Source of the DNA: Citrus sinensis
Lineage: Eukaryota; Streptophyta; Magnoliopsida; Sapindales; Rutaceae
NCBI RefSeq assembly: GCF_022201045.2
Contig: NC_068563.1
Location: 28,431,001 to 28,495,000 of the forward strand
Direction of reading: 5' to 3'
Length of the DNA: 64,000 nucleotides
Position numbers and translations under genes: made by a program. Positions 11,877-23,683 of this stretch are shown here, in pieces. The notes beneath the pieces were generated by a model that saw nothing but the letters and a program-made list of their open reading frames with translations, was not told the origin of the DNA and made no database searches. How positions within the stretch are numbered: position 1 is the stretch's first letter; every line of letters begins with the position of its first letter.

Positions 11877-14800
11877 TCATGAATTTTGTGGTATATTATT
11901 CATAGCTTCTACCATCAGCTTATAAAGAGCAAATCCACCTTGATGGCAGCCAGGCATTTTAGACGCCATGTTCTCCAACTCAATCTGAAAAGACAGAAAA
12001 CATAAGTATTATGTCACCATGTAAATGAAATGTTAAATTAATTAACTGAATTAATGTTTTAAGCAATAACCCGTAATTTCAGCTCAAATCATAATATTCT
12101 GATATATGCTTGACTAATAGCTAAAAAGTAAAGCATAGCACTCGAGCACAAAAATTAACCATGTTTTTGCAATATAAGATTGAAAGGAAATTTCTTTTTT
12201 CTTGTAAAAAGTTGAACATACCATTGAAACTGCAAAAAGTTGGGTTGATTCATAGCCATCTTGTGCGGTAGAATACAACTGTTGAATTTCGTTTGACTGA
12301 AGACTGCATTTTATGAAGAAAAAAGCAGCTGGTCTAACATTCAAACGCCTGCGGGATATACCAATGAAAAGCGGGTTGCACTGGGAGAAAATCAGTGGCT
12401 TAGGTACTTGTACACATATATCCACAAAGTAAGAGAGCAGGGACAACAACTTGGTATCTGATTAAGAGACTGTAACTCACAAGAGATTCTGCAGGTACTC
12501 CAATTTCTTCAACCACTTCGCGAGTAATGCTGTCAAACATTTCTTGAGAAACCTTCTGGTTTATAAACTCAGAGTCTGTTGACCCACACGGATGAGATGT
12601 AATTCCAGCATCCTGGGGCTGTTAATCATCAAATATATAGCCTCATTGTGAATGCACAAATAAGATAGTTAATGGTAGACTACAAACTGCATTCAGGCAT
12701 TCAGATACCAGAATCAAACTAAGGCTGAAAACTAACTGCCCTACCTCAGCAGGATATAGAACAAAATAAGGAATCTGAATGCATGGCTAGTAAAAAAAGA
12801 CAAGTAAGGATGCAAAACCTCTGGATGGCCTCCTGGAAAGACAAAGTGCCCAGGAAATTCGCCAACATTATTACTTCTTTGCAACAAGAGTATTTTCTTG
12901 TCAGATGTCTCTACCACTGCACCATTACCCAAGGGACTTGCAGTGTGCTGACATTGGATCACATCATCTACACAAAGGTGAAGCTACTAGTGCTCAAAAG
13001 AAAAGAATCACTCAAAAGACACTTAAAATGCCATATGTTAAGAAGTTGATAAGTAGATCTGCAACAGTCACAATCAAGTGTTACTATGCTTTTGAAAAGA
13101 GTCGAGCTTAGCACATGGAAATAAGAATTATTGCATACATCATTTCTGAATAAAGAAAATCACTTATAATTTTATCTGAACAAAGACATTCAAAGTTTCC
13201 ACTAACAATTTTATCATTTATACCTCCTAGTTCCACTGAGTACTTACAATAGTGGGGGTAGAAAGATGCAAGACAAACATGGTCTGCATACTTGTGTACT
13301 GACATGCAATATTAATTTAGACTATCGTCAGGTTAAGGGCATTGGATGAATAAACATAAACATGTTGTATTCCTGCAAATATACCTTCTGATGGAACCAG
13401 AAACTTCTCCCACAAAGGATTCAAGTTTGTACCCACAAAAGTCCTGGGTATCAAGTAGATGAAATGAACAATTATTTTGGAAGAAGAGCATCGGTGAGAG
13501 ATATCTAATAAATCAAAATATTACAGTAAAATCATACTTCAGTAACTCTACTGATATTGGAAAACACTGCAAGAAAGAATGAATTCTAATAAGAGAATCA
13601 ATGGAAGGCTAAATCAAAAATTGAACTTTGGAAATAACGGTGATATGTTGCTTTCATCATTCTTCCAACTAAATTAGTTAGATGATAGTAACAATATGCA
13701 GGAGTAAGAATTGTTTAGTAGGAACCATACTCTCAAACTGACTAAAGATACTATGTAGAAAATTTAGATACTCATGGCCCACCTGCTTAACAATAACCTC
13801 TAAGAAATCATATTTCAAACAGCATTAGAGATTTTATTCATCATTCTCTAATAAAAAAGCTATTTGTAAAGTAGGCGGTTGAACAGCAAAAGAAAGTGGT
13901 TGGTACAAAAGTGACATGAAGGAAGAATCGAAATTCAGTCTGCCTCGTATCGAAACTCTGAATTCACGCTAAATGAATTTCAAATTCTAGAAAGAACTTT
14001 AAAAGGCTGGAGAAGGATAAACACTGAAATTACACCTATAAGGTCATAAATGGTGAAAAGTCCTTCAAATTGCCTCACCTTACTGATTTGGGATCTGGAG
14101 ACTATTTTTCAATATTTTACCTTCCTTCAAGAGGGGTGAAGGCTAGCAGAAAATGAGATCAGGGTGCAACTTGGATGATCACAATGTTACTCTTTGGGTG
14201 GCATATTTTGATTCATTTATTATTTTCCATGTAATGATACAAAACTCTCCAATTATACGATGTAAGTATAGAAGTGCAGTGTGGGCACCAGAACTTTTTG
14301 AGAATCTGAGGCATCGGAAATTACTCCACAGTCATTTCCATGGAATCACTACTGGAGGGATCTCTAACAGAAGTGATATGCCAAATTTTAAATTCAAAAG
14401 TACAAAACTTTAAAGCCTACAGCAGCCATTCATGGTCATCATATGTCCAAGAAGCAAAGTATCCATTGTAAGGAGAATCGAAGTTAGAGGCTGAAACTCA
14501 TCTAAACGTACAACTAGTAGGGATTAAATGTATAATAAGTTATCCACACAACAACGAAAGTGCAAAGAAAGAGATAGGAACCTATAATCTGTCAATCCAA
14601 GATGGAGGCACACATGAGATTCTACGCTGGATCCACCTTCACCTTGCATTATATGCCCTCCATACTGTAAATGTGTGAACAAGTTATAAGTGAGATCAAG
14701 TCAGATTAATATTTATCAAAATAAAAAAATGCAGCATAAACCTTTATTGACTAGCCCTATAACTACACAGTTTGATCCTCCAAAGATCTTTCCAGAATAG

Positions 14801-15500
14801 TCAAGTCACGGAAACATAATAATGAAACTATATTAGAAAACAGATAGACAAAATATATCATACACAATCAATTGATCAAATTTTGAGTAAGAAAGAGGTT
14901 CAACGTACCCTGAACTTTTGACCATTAAACAAGGACTTGTTGATCTGAACCCTTGAATCCCATATCTAAAGAAAAAGTACAAATTATTCCGAATTTAAAT
15001 CAGCAGATGTCCAATATTTGTATACACGTAATCCTTAACGATATGAAAAAAGAGCACCAAGGCCATTTACAGTGTATATTCAAAATGTAGTTATTTTCAG
15101 CCCATAACAAGGACAAAATAATAATAATAATCTCCTTTATAATCCATTTAAATTTGAAATAAAATAATTAAAGGTCCATTATTAAGCTCAACAGATAGAT
15201 TCAATAACCAAATTCAATACAATCCCAAGTTGCAGCAATGAGTAGTACCTCAGAAATGGAGTTCTCTAAGTTATTGTCTGGATGAGGAACCCTATCATAT
15301 GATTCATCAAAAACCACAGAGACCTACACCCACAATAACAATTCATTCAGAGAAACTTAAAATATTCGCATGCTTCCATCAATTGGAGACTGTCAAAATA
15401 ATCTGATGAGAGAGTGAATTAAAAGAGATACCTCGGATGGTGAAAAACCATGTGGACACGAGAGAAGAAGCTTGTAAGCCGAGTCTGCTTCCTGCTCCAT
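11877..15500 (-). CDS. NUDT9: Nudix hydrolase, NUDT9-like (nine exons)
   Basis: Nine exons, all with GT-AG junctions: 15432-15500, 15249-15323, 14909-14965, 14582-14664, 13385-13443, 12819-12967, 12481-12618, 12222-12380 and 11877-11984. They total 897 nt, giving 298 residues with phases closing exactly. The protein starts MEQEADSAYKLLLSCP. Residues about 118-240 form the Nudix fold, with FVFPGGHPE near 157-164 and the catalytic helix TREVVEEIGV at 196-205. The classical spacing GX5EX7REUXEEXGU is stretched here: about 30 extra residues separate the GG turn from the REVVEEIG helix, which is the plant NUDT9-type layout. Nudix enzymes cleave nucleoside diphosphates linked to another moiety using divalent metal held by the glutamates; the substrate of this subgroup is not something the sequence tells. 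No obvious targeting peptide, so probably cytosolic. The longest intron (13444-14581, 1.1 kb) holds no recognised gene. Confidence 0.95.
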
Positions 15501-17384
15501 TGGAATCCCAAATGCACGCCACCTGTTCGATTAAATTACTCTTTAAACTTTAGTAGGTGCCCTTTTTCTCTTTCTCCACTTTCTTCATTTGCAGATGCTC
15601 TCATACTAACAGTACTTGCAAGGAATATATAGAGTCACAACCAAATTACTCTTTTCTTATGCAAAATAATTAGTCAAATTTATACATCATTAAATCAACA
15701 CTTCGAGTTTTGAAAGGTATCATAGTATTGGTGGAAAATGATCCTCACATTATCCGATCTCTTCTGATTTTTTCAAGATCTTATGTCATATGTCTTTTAG
15801 TGATAGTGTATGGGTAAGATTCAATTTTTTTATTTTTTATTTATTAACTACAAATCAGTAATTGACTTATTTATTCAGAACATGATCATATCAGGAAAAA
15901 ATCATAATCCAACATTTGTAACCATTTTCTATTTCTTAATAGTTGGGCAGAAATGTTTTTGACTTCTTGGTTTCACCACATTGTGTTTTTAAGGATAAAA
16001 TATGATCACATTAAATCTTTTGCATCCCACATAATCATTTATGTTTTATCTATTCAAAGACCATAATTCTTTGGACTTTGATTCAGTTTCACTTCATACA
16101 ATTATAGAGAAGTCCTAAGTTCCAAGTCATTTACTAATTTATCACATTAACCATATCAACTTGTAGATGCATAGAAAGTTAACATACACGAAGACAACTC
16201 ATGGGGAAGAATCATTAGTCATTTCTCACATTAGCCATATTAATTACTAGATGCATAAAATATCTTATCGTTAGTGGAACAAATCATCTTATGATGGCCC
16301 TGCTCTTTCAATTTTTTTTCTTTTTTTTTGTTCACATTAGTAATTTTCTCCACTTTTACATTGTAACTAATGGGAGTTTGTAAGCCACTCGGCCTTTGAG
16401 GGTTACTACCCTCCAAATGTAAGGGCAACAATTCGAATTCCCATAAATGTATTATGATGGTATTTTTTTTTATTATAATGTATAATTGAGTTGAGGTAAT
16501 CTTCTCGCTTATTAAGTGTGAGTAGAATAGACATAATAATAGTTTGATTTATAAATATCAGTTACAATATCATGTAACATGAGTTATATTATGAACAATA
16601 ATTAAAAAAAAAAAAAAGCTAATGAGAGTTTGTTTTACTGGTTTTAAAGTTTTCGAAGCTTTTTGTGCTATTGGAGTGTAGACAAAATTCAAAGCCTTAC
16701 GATCCAACAAAAATGAAAACCCATTTACGCGTTGAGGCTTGACTACACATTTGCTCAAGTTTTCTTGGGTGGAGGGCTCAACAAGAGCAGCGTGTATGCG
16801 GAATTGGAGAGCACCGACCCGGCCCAATACTCCATGACACCACCATTGTCCAATTAAAAAAAAAAGAAAACAGTCAAATAATACCATCTTTAATGATGAA
16901 CAAATGCATCGGTAGTAACTATTCAATCGGCACGCCACATGAATGCAGTTGTTTTCAGTTTGCATTCCTTTTTAGGATCGTCCCCACGAAGCGTTCCTGC
17001 CAAGACATATATACAAAGCTTCAACGTGTTGAGTCATTGTCTTGGCCAGAGATTAATCAATAAATATCTCAAAACAATAAAGGTATGCAATAAATGCTTG
17101 GTGGTGCAATACTGCAGTTATATGTACTCTATAGAAGATTAAACACTAAATATATATATATATATATCAAAACCAAACAAAATTAAAGACAAAGTAAATA
17201 TGAGTTGAGTTTTGAATTATAGATTATAGACCTCAAGATATGAGTGTATGCATCAACTTAAATTATTATTATTATTATTATATTGTTTTTTTTTTTTGGT
17301 TGCAACGAAAATGGGAGGATTATGGATTGTATCATGGACTAAATTTGATCAATAATAGTCCATTTGAGAGTGTGACAGTTTAAT

Positions 17385-17530
17385 TATTAAGGTATTTAGT
17401 AACACTTGTAGTTGAGATTTAATAGTTAAGCAAAAATTTTTTCTCAACTTTTACTTTATAACTATAATTTTTATTTTACAATAACTATAGTTTAAAAATT
17501 ACAACACCTTACTTTCAAACACATCTTAAA
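17385..17530. mobile_element. MITE fragment, same family as 19031 and 19715
   Basis: The right part, read on the opposite strand, has TGTGTTTGAAAGTAAGG followed by a TTGTAATTTTTAAACTATAG block. This shared core (GTTT, then GTAATTTTTAAA) recurs in the two copies downstream. The left end is poorly preserved, so it is called a fragment. Confidence 0.4.
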
Positions 17531-19030
17531 TCTTCCGTGGGCGATTGGTTTTTCTCACGTACGCAAGAAATTGACGCGGTGAACCCATGGTCTAATAATA
17601 ATAATCGACACGTTCATGTCATTCACTCACTCGCCGTTCTAATATTACGAAACGGCACTGTATGGGCGGCTAACGTGCATGACTTTAAATTTCTGACACA
17701 ATATCATCAATTCCTATTCCGAGTTATTCGCAATGTCAATTAATGCAGGTTAACGCGACATTGTTACTACGTTTCTTCTTTCAATTTTAGCTGAAACAGA
17801 TTAATTAAAAATTCCAACCAAACTTACTTAATTTATGTTGGATGTAAGCTACAGATTAATTAAAAAAAAATTATTAATGAGTTTGAGGGATTTTTAAAAG
17901 TTAAATTGATATTGATATTTATGGGCTTGATTTTAGTTTGTAAAGTCCGACTATTTTTATTTGTATTTAAAAATCTTAAGAATGAGAATTTAAGTGTAAA
18001 TATATATTGGCTGTTTGAGTATAATTTATCGGGGTCTTGAGCACAATTTGTTGGAGACTATAGGAAAAACTCAATTATACATTAATGAATTTTTTTTTTA
18101 TTTTTTTTAGTGGTAACTCAAGTCTCCATTGGTCCTATAAGAAATCCAACCCTGGCTGTGAGATACGTGGATGACTAATTTAAATCCGACAAGGAAAGTA
18201 GATGGTTAGTTCAAAACTTCAAATACAACTAGAGAAAAAAAATAATAATAATAGGCTTGTCTTTACAAGAAAGCCTCATAGAGCTTTCAATAATGATTCT
18301 GTATGCAATGGGATATTAATTAATTAAAACATATCAAAGAGTACTCAAATGTGATTGGAAAAAAAAAATAAAGAAAAGTTTAAAGGAGACAAAAGCGGCA
18401 ATTCTCTCTTTACTTTTAAAATAATTGCATACAAAATATTAGATTATTAGCTTGTCGAGGGGTTGATATTAGGGAGAAGACTGTTGAATCTGTCGACATA
18501 ACTCAAACAAAACCTCTCAAAAGCGATGCCTAAGAGCATTTAAAAAAAGTTTTTTAAATAAGATTTTATTACTTATTAAAAAAGTTACATCAGAATTTAA
18601 AACTTTAAAAGACACTTCAATTAAGATTTTTTAAATAAAAAATAATTTTTTTCTCTTCAATTTAGTAGAGTTATTTTCTCTCTCTTCAATTTATATGTTA
18701 TTGCTTTTTATTGGGGAGAGAGAAAAATGTTTTAATTACCATTTATTTTTCTTTTGAAAAAATATTTATTTGATTTAAGCAATATTAATTTATTTATATT
18801 TGAAGAGTGTTTTGGAGAATAACATATTTTTTTCACTCTCCTTTTTGCTACATAGGTAAGCAAATAGATATTTGAAAATTAAAAATTAATAGAGTCTTTT
18901 GGATATGCTTTAAAATTTTCATGTTCCATTTGTCTAAGATAACTATACATCTTGATATATGATGATTTGTTTGGAGGAATATATCTACTAGTATACTAGC
19001 ACAAAATAGAAGACAAATCTTAGATATTAA

Positions 19031-19277
19031 GGGTCTGTTTGAAAGCTGTAATTTAAAAATTATAATATTAAAATATTTAATAAACATTAACTGATGTAGT
19101 TTGAAAACTTGTTGGTATGGTTTTTCACTTTATGATGAAAAATTTATTATATCTTTAATAATTTTATCAAAATTATAATTTAAAATTTATATTTATTGTA
19201 TATTATTAACTTTTATTTTATAATTATAATTTTTTTTTCACAACAACAATAAAGTATCTCAATACTAAACAGAATCT
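19031..19277. mobile_element. MITE, about 250 bp
   Basis: The left end GGGTCTGTTTGAAAGCTG and the right end read in reverse, AGATTCTGTTTAGTATTG, are imperfect inverted repeats around a CTGTTT core. The interior is AT-rich and non-coding, with a GTAATTTAAAAATTATAA block shared with the element at 19715. Confidence 0.5.
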
Positions 19278-19714
19278 CATAATATGCCGAAAGTGGATAT
19301 AGACATAGTATGTCGTTTTGACCAATTCGACCAAGCTACATTCATTAGAAAGTAAATTAATTGTGTCAAACAATGAGGCCTATCCATTTGAAAAAAACCG
19401 ACACTTCTACAGATATCAATGATTCAACTGCAAGATTATTAATTTTCTGAGTTCTGTCTTCCCGGCAACTGTCCGAAATATTTCCAACGCCAAATACATT
19501 GATCAGAAAAAAACTTAAATTAATTTGTGAAGAAATGGCAGTATTTGTCATTTGGGTGTCTTACAGTGACAATTAATTATGGGGGTCGTTGGTGGTAAAC
19601 TTTCTTTCACAAAGACACAAACTTTCTTTTTAAATGGTCCACTTTGTTAGGTGGAAATCATAAACTGTGTATGCGCAGCATGAAGTATGCATCAATGACT
19701 TTTAAATCTATTTA

Positions 19715-19982
19715 GGTCCCGTTTAAGATTAAGGTACTGTAACTTTTAAACTATAACTGTTGTAAGAAAAATAATTATAAATATTAAATAAAAATTAATA
19801 ATATGTAGTAAATATAAATATTAAATAATAATTTTAACAAAATTATTAAAGATATAATAAAATTTTTATGTGAAAAATCATATCAACATAACTTATAAAT
19901 TACAGCAGTTAGTATTTACCAAACATTTTAATACTGTAATTTTTAAATTACAACTGTCTAACCTTAATTTGAAACGCACTCT
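19715..19982. mobile_element. MITE, about 270 bp
   Basis: The left end GGTCCCGTTTAAGATTAAGG and the right end in reverse, AGTGCGTTTCAAATTAAGG, are clear imperfect terminal inverted repeats (CGTTT core, shared ATTAAGG). Subterminal CTGTAATTTTTAAA blocks are present in both orientations. No coding capacity. The superfamily cannot be fixed because no clean target duplication was found. Confidence 0.6.
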
Positions 19983-20646
19983 TAATTAATATTCATACAT
20001 AAATTTATATAAACCTATATAGTAGTGTGCTTGTGTTCCGACCCAGTGCTACCAGAGCCGTCCACTGGAGGAGAGGGACCAATGATCGATGAAGTAAGCT
20101 GCTATTTAATTTGATCAGCTTGTGTTACAGATCAATTTATGGGTTTTTAAAGGAAAAAGGTGAATGGGGAAGCACTGCTCTAGTCTGCAAATTGGACACC
20201 ATGGATTTATTGCTATCATAAAGAATTTTGCGCTGTTATAAATATTATTTCACTATTTGTTGTGATCCTTGATAAGACAGTAAATGCAAATTCAAGAGGA
20301 CAATCTCGCTCTTAACTTTTTTTCACATGATCGCCAGTAATTATATTATTATTATTGTTGTTGTTGTTGTTGATAAGTTAATAATTATTGATAGTCATTA
20401 AAAAAAATTAGCATATTTTTGAATTATTAAAAAAAATCTGTCTCAAAGATTATATTTTAAAAATCATAATTAAGAGGTTAGGTAAGTTGACATTAAGAGA
20501 GGAACCTAGCTAATCAAGATTTAACTTCAATTTGAAAAAAAAATCATAATTTGTGCAACTTCCTCCTTTAAAAAAAAAATGATAATTCTCTTCCATCATT
20601 CCTTGAGTCCCAGCCATAAGTTTGATCCTACAGCTGTAGAATTTAA

Positions 20647-22308
20647 GGGCATGTTTGGTACCGTTTCCAAGCCTCTATTTTCGTTTTTGTTTTATAAATA
20701 CAATTGAAAAACATGTTTGGTGGGCTAAACTCATAAACAAATTATAAAACAAAAAATTCGGATTCAGCTTTCCAGTTGTAAAGTTGAAAACGTCTTTAAT
20801 GCGTTTTCAAATGAATTACAGTTCACACTCAAGAACAAACTACAGAACAAATCTCGGCTCGTGTTCTCTTCATCAACAGCTCCCAAAGTCCCCGATCTAA
20901 ACTCTCCGCACTCACTATCACTCTCTTCTTCCTCTTTCTCTAGATCTACAACACATATCTCTCCCTCTAACTCGATCTGCCAGTCCGTTGCTGCTGCTGC
21001 TCGATCTCGGCTGTTGCAGCTGCTGTCTTCACTTGGTATTTGCTCCAGCTACTTCCAGTTCGTTGCTGCTGTTGCTGCTCTTCCAGTTCGTTGCTGCTGT
21101 TAGTAGATCCTGCTGCTGCTGCTGCTCTTCCACTTGCGTGCTGCTGCTGTTGCTAGATCCTCCACCGCTTTGATTATTATCGTTTTTTGGTTTTGCGTTT
21201 TCTGCCGCGTACGAAAACAATGCTTCATTCGCTGCTGCTGCAGCTGTTGCCGCGGTGTTTTCATCACCTCACTGTCATTACAAATTTAGACAAATTTTAC
21301 AAATCCGCGTTTAATTAATTACACGCATATTACTTCCTCACCGCGTTCGCCGACTAGTTGTCCCATCCACAATTCCATTAATTCCCTTTGCTTCTGGTAA
21401 TGTTTGTAAATTACTGCCTGCCCAGTTTTTTATTCTTTTTTCTTTCTTTCTTTTTTTTAATGTAAATATTTTATTAATTCTTCAGGATAAAGTTATGATA
21501 CAACAATGATGTTTATTATTCTATTTGATTCCTTACAAAAAAATGTTCCTTGTCCTCTCGTTAACCTAGATCCTGCAAAACCAAAAAACGATAATAATTA
21601 TAGTTTACGTAAGCAACGTCTAATTCCAATTGCATGTTGCGCTTTGCATAATATTATTCGACAAGAAAATGCAAGTGATAGGTTATTTGGGGACTTTGAT
21701 GTGTAAGATTTGGTTACCAACGATGAAGGAGACACTAGTAGGCCACTTACTAATATTGATTTATCTCCAGCAAGTGTCGCAGAGATGAATGCTACAAGAG
21801 ATGGAATTGCAGCTTTTATGTGACATGATTACATACGTAATGCATAATGTGTATCATGTATTTTTTTATAATTTTTTATTTAAATCATGTGTTGTAATGT
21901 ATATCTTAATTATATAGTGTAAAAACAATGACAATGTCAAACTTTTTTTAATTAATGTTAATTCATAAACTTTATTATCATGTAATTTTTTATATTAAAT
22001 TTGGTTAAATTATTTTGTTGTATTTGTGTGTATTAGCTAAATAATTATTTTATAACTATAAATATAATGTAAATGATTAGTAAAAACTGTTTTTGAAAAA
22101 AGCACTACCAAACGCATATTCTCTGTTTTTATAATTTTCAACTGTGTCTACTAAACGCATATTATTGTTTTCAATTTTAAAATATAAGATACAGAAAATG
22201 ATACCAGACGTATATTTAAATTCGAAATACAGTAACTGCAAAACACCATTTTCATTTTCGTTTTTATTCTCAGAAAATACAGATTCAAAAACAATACCAA
22301 ACAGGCCC
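20647..22308 (+). mobile_element. PIF/Harbinger-type DNA transposon, 1.66 kb, decayed
   Basis: The left terminus GGGCATGTTTGGTACCG and the right terminus read in reverse, GGGCCTGTTTGGTATTG, form terminal inverted repeats. Both sides are flanked by TAA (20644-20646 and 22309-22311), the PIF/Harbinger target duplication. The plus strand at about 21570-21835 encodes the end of a Harbinger (HARBI1/ALP1-like) DDE nuclease, including LRKQRLIPIACCALHNIIRQ. That frame has in-frame stops near 21703 and 21822 and lacks the N-terminal catalytic part, so the copy cannot make transposase. The 5' half is CTG/GCT-rich (about 20985-21160). Confidence 0.85.
20985..21245. repeat. CTG/GCT-rich low-complexity block inside the Harbinger element
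   Basis: Repeated GCTGCTGCT, TTGCTGCTGTTGCTGCT and similar triplets occur between the left terminus and the transposase remnant. On one strand they read as Leu/Ser/Cys-rich and on the other as Gln/Ser/Asn-rich frames. The Gln/Asn-rich frame on the minus strand is opposite to the transposase remnant, so these frames are probably not protein-coding. Confidence 0.6.
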
Positions 22309-22311
22309 TAA

Positions 22312-23683
22312 ATCATTTTCATTGAGCAAAGGTTACGAAATAGATTGGATCAATTTTTTTATCTAAAGTACTATGTGAAATCTTCATTTTCTCCTTTTTC
22401 AGGTTTACAGAAAATTTTAAAAAACAAGAATCTTATTTATCTGATATATTATTATAAAAAATACATAAATATATATAATATACTTTCAATATCAAAATGT
22501 TCCGTAATTATTGGAGAGCTTGCTTGTTGCATGTAGAGGGTAATTTAAAATCTTTGTATGAACAAATAAATCAAGTGTAAAGACTGAAAGTATCACCAAA
22601 AGACTATTTTAACTTTTCAAATGCTTATTTTCTTACTTATATGGCAAATAAAAGAGTGAAAAAAATAAGTCATCTCCCAAAAAATGCTTCAAATTAAAAT
22701 AAATATGTATTATTATAGTCAAATTTTTTTCTCTACAAAAGTAATGACAATTATTATAACACTTCTTTCCCTTCATACATTATGAGATAAAAAATAATAT
22801 AATACTAAATTAAAGGCTTTAAAAGACTTTTCAAATAAAAATTTTTAAATAAAATGTTAAAGGGAGAAAAACGCTATCTTATTTAAAGAGTATCGTTCAA
22901 AGAGTATTTTCAAACCTTTTTTAAAATATCATTTGAACAAATTCTTTTGATTATGCTCTAAATAAGTTTCTGTTTATATAATGATGTGAAGAGCAAGTTT
23001 ACTGACAATCAGCATATAATCACTCGCCAAAAAATTGTGACTTAGAATCCCTCAGCATTAATTAATGAAAGAAATCAAATTTATTAGACAGTGGTCATGT
23101 GTTGTGCTTTAACTTTCTTTCTGCCTGGTCACATAATTAATGGCGATTTAAATAATTAATGTCTTGCGTAAAACACAAAAGTAGGTCACGCTAAAAAATC
23201 TAAAAGCAATACAGCGAGTCCAGTTGTGAGACATTAAATCTCCACCAAAACATGCATGTAAATCAAAACTCAGGGACCCATTGCCTCTGCAAATATTGAG
23301 TGCTCTTGATACTTATGTTTCTAACAAATAAAACAGGCTGTTAGTATTCAGCATGTGTTTGTTGGTGACAAGTCGCAAAAGCATAGTCTCTCTCTCCCCC
23401 TCTCTCTCTCTCATAAAATTTGAAAAGCACCATTAATGAATAGAAATTTCGAAAGCAATATTAGAAACTGAGAGATGATTGTATTAATTTCTTTAACAAA
23501 GCAGTAATTAACATCGTCAACCTATAGAGATTAATCAAGACAAAAAAGGAATCCCACAGAGGGACACTTAACAACAATCATAACAGACTTATTAAGACAA
23601 TAGTATACAGAGAAAATAATGAAATTTATATATATAATAAATGCAGTAAAATATAAATAATTAAAAGGATCCTTTTCCTTTAA
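22312..23683. other. Intergenic, downstream of KCS
   Basis: AT-rich with a (TC)n run at about 23389-23413. No gene seen. The last 200 bp or so next to 23684 likely hold the 3' UTR of the leftward KCS gene. Confidence 0.5.

Larger units (their letters stand above)
15501..20646. other. Intergenic region with several small MITEs
   Basis: No gene recognised over 5 kb. It contains an (AT)n run near 17150-17167, an (ATT)n run near 17262-17280, (GTT)n near 20355-20371, and three related AT-rich inverted-repeat fragments between 17.38 and 19.99 kb, listed separately. Small open frames show no similarity I recognise. Confidence 0.55.

Noticed and set aside
16360-16500. Possible SINE head (ATTCGAATTCCC B-box-like)
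   Set aside because: A-box match is poor, and no tail or target duplication could be placed.
20861-21220. Leu/Ser/Cys-rich or Gln/Asn/Ser-rich small proteins
   Set aside because: They are translations of the CTG-rich low-complexity block inside the Harbinger element.
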